From contig OX439003.1 in the NCBI GenBank assembly GCA_949316495.1, positions 21,886,295 to 21,950,294 on the forward strand: DNA of 64,000 nucleotides, written 5' to 3'. The translations under genes were made by a program, and so were the position numbers. Positions 1-9,452 of this stretch are shown piece after piece. Numbering within the stretch: the first letter of the stretch is position 1; every line of letters starts with the position of its first letter. Origin of the DNA: Amphiduros pacificus (taxonomy: Eukaryota > Annelida > Polychaeta > Phyllodocida > Hesionidae). A model generated the notes under the pieces. That model was not told where the DNA came from. It searched no databases and worked only from the letters and a program-made list of their open reading frames with translations.

Positions 1-920
1 AGAATGGCCATTGTTTTCAGTTATGGATAATAATTATACTATTTTTGCCAATTAAAGAAAACTAATTTATCATGAATTGTTTATCATGCGGTCTATTTTC
101 GCATAAATGGAACCCCTCTGGAAGTTTTACAATTCATAAAACAAACTGCCATTCATTTTAGCGTAAAACAGCGTGGTGATCGCAAATGGCATGCTCAAAA
201 TAGTATTGTTATATTGTTGCCTGTAGAGACGTAGTCACAAGAGAGGCATTTGAAGACGTAGAAAGAATGTTTTAACATTTTAAACACAGTCCTCGACAGC
301 TCCCTAACTGTTATGTACTTGGTTAGACAGTAAGCAAGTCAAATAGCATTTACATAATGGTATGGAAAGCTAAGAGAGTGTAGTACCAATGTAGTCAATG
401 TTTGTCCTAGGCTGTTTCAAGAATTTTATAGGACACATACAACATCCTTTGAAGACATTTTCTACATTGGTAACTTTAATCCAATGTACGGGCAGCATAA
501 GGCTAAACAAAATTCCCAAGACCTGAATTAATTTTGTCCTTTCTCTAGTTTAAAAAATACGTCCCGTTATAGACCTGAATTAATTTTGTACTTTCTCAAG
601 TGTAAAAAATACGTCTTATCATTAACTCTCATGCCAGTTTAAGAAACATATGCAATACAGAATGGCTATTAGAATCACAAGGGGCCAATTAATTCAAATA
701 TGCATACAAACTATTTTAACACCAAAAAGAGCAATTTAGGTTAATGATACTTCAGCAATTATATATTATGTATGTATGCATGATTTAACTCTTATACAGA
801 TTACACCCATTCAGGCCTATACAATGAATACAGTAAACTATGTTAACTGAAGTACACCCGATAATTTGAGAACTCCTCTTAACATTGTACAAATTATCAA
901 CATTTGAGAATTTTAAAAAC
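1..920. other. intergenic, no gene seen
   Basis: AT-rich single-copy-looking DNA. A short duplicated phrase (gacctgaattaattttgt, near 523 and 572) is the only internal structure I noticed. No convincing exon on either strand. Confidence 0.5.
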
Positions 921-923
921 AAT

Positions 924-1050
924 ATGTTTGATTCAGTTTACAGTATGTTTGATTCAGTTTACAGTATGTTTGATTCAGTTTACAGTATGATTGATTCAGT
1001 TTACAGTATGTTTGATTCAGTTTACAGTATGTTTTACTTAGTTAACAGCA
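924..1050. repeat. 21-bp tandem repeat
   Basis: About five to six copies of the unit tatgtttgattcagtttacag, the last ones diverged. The unit length is a multiple of three, so an open frame runs through it, but that is a by-product of the repeat and not evidence of a gene. Confidence 0.9.
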
Positions 1051-1055
1051 ATGAA

Positions 1056-2855
1056 GTAAATATTACCACTCTTTGCCTGTAAGATGGACAAATGAACACA
1101 TATTGTGATGTAATACATTGCTCATACTGTAAATTTGCTGTTGGCAATTGTTGGCAACAGAGATATCAACTTTTGCTGTAAATTAACAGGAACTGCTACT
1201 GTAATGTATTTGTAGTATTTTTGCTGTAAAATATTGCAGATCTTATTTAGATTTAATTTGCGTGGTATATACGGTGTAATGATTATGTTTTGCATTTTCA
1301 AGGCAGATCCTTTTTGAAATGCCATGAAATATCATAAAATATCAAGATATATAAAATGGTGGAAATTAAAAATCAACAACTTGCTGCGTGAAGGTTTCTT
1401 GTATTAAAATTAGTTGCTCAATGTTAGAAACTGATAGGTTCCCAAAATAAGTCACTCTAGTGTAATTTAGTGTTATCATGAAACATCTGAAATTGTCTGG
1501 ATGTCCATGTGGTCGGTTAAACGTGGTTATGTTACTATATTTATCTGTAAATGCATAATGCAAATGTACATTGGTTTCTGGAAGTACATCGTTACTTACC
1601 GGTAATGTATATTATGATTTGGACCCGAACTCATCATGCCAATCGGAAATGTTTCACTGATGACATTTGGGTTAATAGACTCTTTATATTACAAACAGTG
1701 GAGCGACATGAGAAACTACAGCAAGACAGCAAAATTGGTATATATTATCAGTAATTAAACGCAAAATCAAAAATTCAAATGTACCTTGATGGTGATTAAA
1801 TGTTATGATATAATTCCTTCTCTATCTAACCGATATGAACACGAAACGTGTTTAAATATATGGAATAAATGTGTAGAGAAAATAGATAATCTTACAGTCG
1901 TACTCGGTAGTCAATTTCTCTCATGGACATGAACAGATTTTTTCCTCAACCTATCTCAATAATAATAAAGAAGATATATGTTTGGATCGGTCTAGATCAT
2001 TCCCGATGTGTATACGTCATCTTTTTATGTGCACATATCATCTTCGAACTATCTATTGAATAGAAACTGTGATTACTATGCACAAAAAGAAGCCTAACAT
2101 CCACTGGACACGTGAGAGGGTCTTCAAATATTGTGCTGATGACATTTTTTTTACAAATATTTTTTTATTATTATTTTCCACGCATTTTCCGATAATTTGA
2201 TTATCACATCACCTTTAAAATACCAATAAGACACAAATCTTTTACCCGTGGTCCCGAAAAGGTATTTTATGTGAAAACAGCCAAATATTTCATTTTGATG
2301 ATTTTGGGTAAACTAGATCACATAAGTTTGACTTGAGCAGTTACCTCAAGGAAACCACATGCATTTAGACAAAAAAAGAGATTTACCGCCATGAGGGAAA
2401 ATAATGATAGTTTTGATAGTTGTGAAATGTACTTTACTTTTACCTTCCAATTTAATCTTAGCAATAGTAAAATGTTTTTTGTGGATTACAACCGGCATTC
2501 TGTTGTCTTCAAATAATGTGTACTTGAAGTTGGGGTTTATGTTAAAGAGAAATGAGAATAGTCTGTGATCTGGTGGTGAGATACCCACAAAATAAGGTTA
2601 TCCCCCGTAAATTTGCATATGCAGTGCCACCTGTTGTACATTTGCTCCAGTCATTTCAATCCAGTCATTCAATGCATGTGATTGGACAGTTTGCACAGGA
2701 TTAAAATAACTTGTGGAATATTACAATCTTTGAGATGTTGCACGGGTTGCTGGGAGCTTTTATCTGGGAGATAAAAGTTTCCGATGTTCGCTCAGTTGTT
2801 TTCCTCTGGCCAAGACTCATCGGAACCTTCTCCGGCAGGTGTCCCGTAGACCAAG
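1056..2855. other. intergenic, no firm gene
   Basis: Mostly AT-rich. A minus-strand open stretch at 2346-2588 (80 codons, opening with a non-ATG codon and containing NINPNFKYTLFEDNRMPVV) has slightly protein-like composition. I recognise no family and see no flanking splice sites, so it is not called. Confidence 0.4.
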
Positions 2856-2859
2856 TGTT

Positions 2860-2901
2860 CTCCAATCACCAATCTGCAAAGCCCAGATAGGTGATCTGGA
2901 G
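2860..2901. repeat. dispersed hairpin repeat, copy 1
   Basis: A 42-bp imperfect palindrome: ctccaatcaccaatctg, a short loop, then cagataggtgatctggag. A second copy in inverted orientation is at 3262-3303 and a more diverged relative is at 48443-48485. Confidence 0.7.
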
Positions 2902-3261
2902 GGGTTTGTCGAACGTCCATGGTCTCTACCAACTGCAACCAAAGAAAAGTTTGGTGGAGTTGATTGAGCTCTTGTGAAGTAAAAAGTCGCCAGCTGCAAA
3001 AACTGTGGTAAACCCATTTAAACGTCAAAATTAAACTTGTTTCAACTGCCGTTAAAACGGGTTTGACTCAATTTTTGCAGCAGGCAATTATTATCAAGTA
3101 TTTATATTTTCCTTATTTAATGTTATCCAAAGAATAATCAAGCTTTTTTATGAGATTTTAGACATAATCATACATAATTATGAATTATCACTAAAACAGT
3201 TGGGTATTTAAAAAATCACATCTAAACGAGATTATACATGAAAAGCAAAAATCTCAGACCT

Positions 3262-3303
3262 CTCCAGATCACCTATCTGGGTTTTGCCGATGGGTGATTG
3301 GAG
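3262..3303. repeat. dispersed hairpin repeat, copy 2 (inverted)
   Basis: Reads ctccagatcacctatctg...gggtgattggag. It is the reverse complement of the 2860-2901 copy with a few changes. Similarity continues on both sides (gttctccaatcacc versus gggtgattggagaac), so the two copies also form long inverted arms about 350 bp apart. A run of about 21 A lies at 3504-3524. Confidence 0.65.
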
Positions 3304-3540
3304 AACCGTAGACCAGAAGACCCATCAGGTGCCGTGCGAAATGAATATTCCATGAAGAGAGATGGTAAGTCTTACATTTTGAGAAATAGTTAATCATGTT
3401 ACAATATTTTAGTTTTTAGATCATTGCAAGAATATGCTTATGTTTCTTAGAGAAGAGGACAGTTATTACAGAAATAATTTAATTTATTTTATGTATATTT
3501 TGTAAAAAAAAAAAAAAAAAAAAATAGGTAAAATTGGGCA

Positions 3541-3600
3541 AGGGGATGTGCGGGGATGTATGGGGGATGTCCGGGAGATGTCCGGGGGATGTCCGGGGCT
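3541..3600 (+). repeat. G-rich ggggatgtccg array, G-quadruplex-like
   Basis: Five to six units of about 11-12 bp related to ggggatgtccg, each starting with a run of 3-5 G, in an otherwise AT-rich area. Runs of at least three G separated by loops of 6-7 bases fit the usual quadruplex pattern on the plus strand. Confidence 0.75.
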
Positions 3601-3609
3601 GTCTGGAAT

Positions 3610-5060
3610 ATACAATTTAACAATGGATGTTCCTCGTTGGATTTACCCGATTGCGTCATAACCATGGCAACCGCACAATACTATAAAGAGACTAAATTCA
3701 GATCAAACGTTAATTTTCATATGGTTCGCAGATGGTACACAGCCTGTCACAGAGAGAAAGACAGAAGGTTTTTGGTGTAATGGAAAAGATTCTGTTTCGG
3801 TGTATTCATTATATAAGACAGTTTGAAACACTAGATGTCGCATGAGGGCCATAACATTTGATATATCTTGACTGGACACGCTGTGTCGTAAACAATTTTA
3901 TGAAATACATGTTTGGAGAAACAGTGACTTGTCTTGCATATTTGGAATATCACAGTAAAAGTTAATTTCTCCAATTCCAGAATAAAATCGATACCAAAAA
4001 CCGGGGAAAATATATTTGGACTTCCAATATTTAAAAAATATGTCACCATCTCCGTTTTTTTTCAGTGTATATTTATATCATATAAATTTACCCTTTCATT
4101 GTTCAAGCTTAAAGTTACTACGAATATATATATGTAATGTAATGTAATAGGTAATGTAATATTTAAGTAATTGTATAGTTGCACCATATCAGAAGAAAGC
4201 TACCCAGCCTATGATAATAGTTAATTTCCAAAATAGAATTCCATATAAAAAAATTGGTAATTTTATCATTTCACCTTATCAGAGGAAAGCTACCCAGATT
4301 ATAATAATATCATCTAATTTTGAGAGACATGTCCCTATTGACACAATTTAAAAATATATATATATTGGTTAGTGACTGCAGACCTCTCGGCTTATACCAG
4401 CAGTGGAATGAATAGAAGGATATGACTGTTTATATGAGTCATTTATCATGCCTCCATTTTCCTGGAACTTAATATCACCGATTTATTTTGTAATTCAGCA
4501 AACATGTTTTCTCTATGAGATCAGATGGATATTATTCTACTTTGATGACATTCTCAATTTTCAATGATGTCACTAAAATGTTACGATATGATATTTATAA
4601 AAATCAGGACCATACTTTCACTTTAGAGAACATACCTGTCTATCGAGGTGAAAATTGGAAAAAGAAATCATTTGTGATAGCTGTGAAAGCACTGAAAACA
4701 TGGTGTCTGAAAGTTGCTCCTTGCAAATACCTTCTATTGCAATTGCAAATACCTTCTATTGTAAATACCTTCTATTGCGAATACTTCTCTTGATGTACAT
4801 AAACTAATAATAAAAAGTAATAAAATGTTGGTCACAAATATGGAAACATTCTGAAAAAATCATAACTGTCACTTTTCAATTTTCTTCCTAATTCCTTAAA
4901 ATTGAGATATACCAATTGAGATTAACATTTCGATTTATTTTGAAATGTAATGAAAAATCACAATCGTAATTTTTTTTTCAATTTCCTTTAAAAAACGAGG
5001 GAAATCATGACTATTTGCCAAATCTCAAAATGGTTACCTCGAAATAAAAAAATGGCTGTG
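3610..5060. other. intergenic, no gene seen
   Basis: AT-rich. There is a local duplication of a phrase like ccatatcagaagaaagctac at about 4186 and 4265. The open frame at 4515-4793 (+) lacks recognisable motifs or splice context and is treated as chance. Confidence 0.45.
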
Positions 5061-5063
5061 AAC

Positions 5064-5289
5064 TAATTGGCGGTAGACATTAATAACTGTCCATATATGG
5101 ACAGTAATCCACCTCGCAGGTGCCCATATGCCGTGCCCGGAATTCCGGTCATACGTCACTGGAAATATGGGTTGTTGTTTAGGGTTTCCCTGTTCTATAT
5201 TTATGTCAATCAACCAGAGCAATCCCCTCCAACAAGAGGTCCTTGATAGTCCTAATATAGATTTGGACAAGCATAGTCTTAATTGGCGG
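5064..5289 (+). mobile_element. short non-autonomous DNA transposon 'A', copy 1
   Basis: A roughly 206-bp element (5074-5279) flanked by a perfect 10-bp direct repeat, taattggcgg, at 5064-5073 and 5280-5289. Ends are short and imperfectly inverted (TAGAC... / ...AGTCT). Near the left end is a perfect 18-bp palindrome, ctgtccatatatggacag. A homologous copy in opposite orientation lies at 21236-21482, flanked by its own different 10-bp repeat, so both are independent insertions. Target duplications of 9-10 bp are typical of Mutator-like (MULE) elements, but family assignment is inferred from that alone. No coding capacity. Confidence 0.8.
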
Positions 5290-5299
5290 GGAATAAAAG

Positions 5300-6215
5300 C
5301 TAAATGAACAGCTGTACTAATTGGTCAGTTTAAGAGTTGATGATATTTTGGTGAGCAAGGCAAGTATTTTTAACTTTGGGAATTCCAAATGTAGAATTGT
5401 ATTAGATATAAGGCAATGACTGCAGAGGTAGTATTTGAATACTAACTCTGTAATGCAAAGTACTCAAATACTGCGGGAAACAGAACATGACTGTCAGTGG
5501 GAAAATTGGCATGAATTGGGTCTGTGTTTAATGTAAGCATCCCATACACTTGATGCATTTTATAAGTGAGGGCGTATTGAAACAAGGGTAACACATTGTG
5601 GTATTATTGACATGCCCCCATAGTTAAAGTTTAGTAAGGCAAAAAGGGGTTGTGACTGTAATTACGTGTTGAACCCTCTCGAGAATTTGAGGCCGATCTC
5701 GAGTAACTTATGGCCGCCAGATTTTAGTGTTTTCACAGCTTGGAAACCAGGATCACAAATAAACACAACAGGTGGGAATGCATTCGCGGGTCTGTCCTAT
5801 TCAACATTTTGATCTCCAACGCTGGTTCCACACTGCAGACTTTCCTGTCAAAGTTTGGTATTTTCTCTTATATTTAAGGGAATATTACATCATACAACAG
5901 CCAATATGCTCCTCGTAGGAAAATCACGTTAAGTATCATATTCCATAGACAAAGTTTTTAAAACAGTCTTGATAGATATTTTGTTAACTGTGATTCCGGG
6001 TCACGGTTCCTGACAGTAACTCGGGGACTCTCTTGCTGTGATTCAGTGCATGAGAGGGTTTTATTTGCAACAATGTACAACATAGATATGTGCAATGTAG
6101 ATTACAGTGTACAATGTAGATGTGTGCAGAGTCTGGGTCAGTATAAGGCATGGCTAGAGTGTGGCAACTGGGTGTTCATCTCCGGCATTGGATCCTCTAT
6201 GTTCTGCCCCTGCTC
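5300..6215. other. intergenic, no gene seen
   Basis: Nothing recognisable. The composition is slightly less AT-rich at 5650-5850, without an open exon-like frame. Confidence 0.4.
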
Positions 6216-6220
6216 AGAGT

Positions 6221-6353
6221 CTTGGCTGTGAGGTCTTCCTTATCGCTCTGCTTCTTGGCTGTGAGGTCTTCCTTCTCGCTCTGCTTCTTGGCTGTGAGGT
6301 CTTCCTTCTCGGTCTGCTTCTTGGCTGTGAGGTCTTCCTTCTCGCTCTGCTTC
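6221..6353. repeat. 33-bp tandem repeat, four copies
   Basis: Four copies of a 33-bp unit beginning cttggctgtgaggtcttcc. On the minus strand the unit reads as an 11-residue peptide repeat (KQSEKEDLTAK), and the three visible changes are conservative (S/T, E/D). The frame is open from 6463 to 6197. No splice sites or family were recognised, so it is recorded as a repeat rather than a gene. Confidence 0.85.
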
Positions 6354-6479
6354 TCCCCTGTGTGGCCTGCGTAGCACCTATTTGTACCCACGCGGCAGTC
6401 CATCATAATACGCAAATGTCCAAAGCTCTGTAGATGAGCCATCATAGTTATTTCGTGTCTCACAGTTTTCCTGTAAGTG

Positions 6480-6860
6480 ACGTTTCATTAATGAGCATTG
6501 TGAATCAATCCAGTTACTCTGCAAGACGAGGAAGAGTCACCTACAGCCTCTGCCACATTAGCATGCAATTAACATACAGCTCTGCAGTTGGTTGGTTCTT
6601 GAACATGGCCATGTGCTATACCACAGCCACACACGTGCACATGCATATTTTATATATTCAAAGGTATTTTGAAATGGTTCATTTATAATTGGGAGGGGGG
6701 ATATTGGAAATATCTTGTTGGAAAAGTATATCATCGATTAATCAGTTTGTTTTGGGTTTTACATCACCTTCAACATTATTTCAGTCACTACGTGATGAAA
6801 CCGGATATTTTTTCTTTTGCCCCCCTCGAAGATTAATGGTCCATCCCCAAACTATTGTCT
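6480..6860 (+). repeat. dispersed repeat 'B', copy 1
   Basis: Similar in inverted orientation to 18434-18780. Shared phrases are acagctctgcagttggttgg, atatcttgttggaaaagtat and gattaatggtccatcccc. A SINE 3' end (6746-6803) interrupts this copy. Confidence 0.65.
6746..6803 (-). mobile_element. SINE 3' end (AAAC-tailed family)
   Basis: Read on the minus strand, the segment ends gtgatgtaaaacccaaaaca, matching the 3' end of the longer copy at 55308-55527 through the preceding gactgaaa...atgttgaa phrase. It sits inside repeat B and is absent from the second copy of that repeat. Confidence 0.65.
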
Positions 6861-7032
6861 GAACTCATTCGTTGTTGTGCTCACTCTCTGGTCATACCAA
6901 TTGGCGATGTTATTATATATGTGACAAAATATTTGAGTCTGTGCTTATTGGCTGCTAAAAGTTAATAAAAGCTTGTACTGGGTGTGGTCTCAAAAAAACT
7001 GTTGTTCAACTCCCTTTACTTGCAGAGCCTGG

Positions 7033-7040
7033 TATAAATA
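7033..7040 (+). promoter_or_regulatory. TATA box candidate
   Basis: TATAAATA in a locally GC-richer setting (gagcctggtataaatacagg). A start site would be expected about 25-35 bp downstream, near 7065. The only downstream open frame on this strand is the small candidate at 7320-7460. Confidence 0.4.
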
Positions 7041-7319
7041 CAGGATCTGCTAAGGAGAGTACAATCCAGTCCAGCCGTTCTTAAATTCTTCATTCCTTGA
7101 TTATATGAGAGACAAATAGATTAATCTGTTGATCAGCTGTTTTGATTGATTGGTGGGTCCAGCTGCTGGATTAATGCATCAGTCGGATACCAGCAGCCGG
7201 ATACAACATAAGAGAAGTCACACACTCACCCATCACTGAGTTACAGACCAAATAACAAATTGGTATTCAGTCCTGCTACAGTAACAAAACAAGAATCTCT
7301 TTGTCCACTTGCAGAGTAT

Positions 7320-7460
7320 ATGATACAGACTATACGTGGTCTGTATCAACAGGCAGATGGTATGTTTCTAAATTATGAACATGAACTACATTTCTATAGA
7401 TTTCTAGACACAATTGCCGAGTCCAATATGGAGGAGGAGTATTACACAATGCTTCATTGA
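7320..7460 (+). CDS. small ORF or terminal exon, candidate, unknown protein
   Basis: From the first ATG this encodes 46 residues, acidic and tyrosine-rich (GLYQQADGMFLNYEHELHF, then ESNMEEEYYTMLH, then stop). The open frame extends 5' without ATG to about 7260. An acceptor-like ttggtattcag ends at 7271, so it could be a last exon reading SPATVTKQESLCPLAEYMIQ into this segment. A TATA box lies 280 bp upstream. I do not recognise the family, and no signal peptide or domain is visible. It could equally be non-coding. Confidence 0.25.
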   Translation: MIQTIRGLYQQADGMFLNYEHELHFYRFLDTIAESNMEEEYYTMLH

Positions 7461-7499
7461 TATTATCAAACAGAGAGATAAGATATAAAGAACCAGATA

Positions 7500-9452
7500 A
7501 CGCATGGAGCATTTATTTGTTGCCTTTTGTTGTTGTTTTTTTCTCTCTCCATTTTTATGTATATTGATGCGTCAATACCTTGACTTTGAAGAACAATAAT
7601 GTAAAGCTAATGTGATAAATACGCCATTATTTAAACTAAAAGCAATATCTAATGTTATAAAAAGTAAAAGCCAAATTTAGCATTGTTATCAGCAATAATC
7701 AGCAATAGTTTATTACATTTTTGCACTATCCCTGTACACAAGCAGACATCATTAGATAATTTCCTAAGCATTAAACGTTTTAGATGGTACGTACCTTAAA
7801 TTCATTTATGAAGTATTTGCAATCAAAACTAATTGTTTAATCATTTAATTTAGATTTCACAATGTATTTGAAAGAGTATAAAAAAGAGGGGCAAACCTCA
7901 TTTTCCAGAACATCATTTGTCTATTGTCAACAATTATTGCTCCATAAGACTGTAATGAAATAGCATCACCTGGAAATAGCAGCGGTATTTGCTGCCACAA
8001 TGTTTGCCGGCTATGGGCTCAGTACCGCATATTTAGCTTTTCATAAACATTTATATAGCTCTTGGTATTTCTTACTTATTTCATATGAACCTTTATATTC
8101 TGATTAAAATTATTATTTAAATTGGATAAGTTTCATTCAACTACAACAAACCTTGAAAAATAAATCACTATATATTTTATACTATATATCAATTTATCAA
8201 CGGATACCCGTATGACATACATATTGAAAATGGCGAAACTGCTGTCAAAACCTACAAACATTGTATAGTGATGAGACAAGGGCCCGTCAATTACACCTCT
8301 CCAATATCTGCCCCTGGCATATGCACCATTGCCACTTTTCTGAAAATATCGAGAATGTTGTCTTGTAAGTAAATCGCCTATTCTACTGCTGGTTGTGTGG
8401 GTCACGTGGTTGCGTGATTGGTCTTCAGTCCGCGTTGAGGAGGGCTCCCCGTGTGGTCTGATGAGAGCGTCAGTTTGTACATCTCCCATGCCACTTCAGC
8501 AGGACTTGACATACTACCACCGGACCATTAAACGTGCTCCCTCATACAAAACTACAAATGGGATAAATTACGCCTATGAGGAAAGAACTTAGATGAATTA
8601 AAACTAATGGATGCATAGCGTTTTATCTTTGGATTTATTCACAGATGGATAAACACGGAGATCTAAAAATCATTGCATACTTTGATCTATTAAGATATTT
8701 CAAAATGTACACACAATGTATATTATCCGTGATTTTTAATTAGTTTAGTTATATGTCATTGAACCATACGCAGGATTAAACGTTCTGAAAAGCGGAGAAG
8801 GAAGTTATCGCTCTGAACGGACAACATGCCTGTTTCTCCAGTCATTCATCCAGCAGTGTAAATGAAATACAAGACTATGGTCGGACAACCGTACATGACG
8901 TGTGGTGTATGTGTTTGGCTGTGTATCATTTTATATTGGTTCTAGACTGATATGTTCACCATGGAATAACGACATCGATCTCAATATCCAAGCAAGTAAT
9001 GTCTCAATTCATCTATTTGTGTCATCGATTTGATATATTTCATTATTCTTTCAGCGAACAAAGTACACCTACTTTTTATTTTACACGTGTGAATTTTGCA
9101 AAGACAATAATCATAAATGACTGTCAAGCAAAGAAGTCATAATTTAACTGACGTTATCCTTGTGTGCAAACATCTGCATCTTAATTGACAATCCATGGCA
9201 ACTGCGTCTTAACTAAGATGGGTCAGTGTGGTCTGACTGGTCAAGATTAGCAGACTAAGACACGGGGCAACAACTGCATTATACAAGATTGACATCAATG
9301 TCATAATGACTGGTATAATCTCTGACTGAGTTTGAAACACATTGTAATAGGACTATGAACATCGCGATCTATATATATAATCAGCAGCAATATTTTATAA
9401 CTTAATTTACCCTTATCTGCAACATTTTAAATGATTTTGTCTCATTACGACA
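7500..9452. other. upstream region of the GPCR gene
   Basis: No exon called. A moderately GC-rich island at 8385-8500 contains a cacgtg E-box (8402-8407) and gattgg, the reverse-complement CCAAT motif (about 8416). Open frames on both strands there show no family resemblance. It may be a promoter or 5' UTR exon of the receptor gene, which is only a guess from position. Confidence 0.35.

Noticed and set aside
8133-8489. 118-codon minus frame starting at ATG (MGDVQTDALIRPHGE)
   Set aside because: Only the first third has coding-like composition; no family or processing sites recognised.
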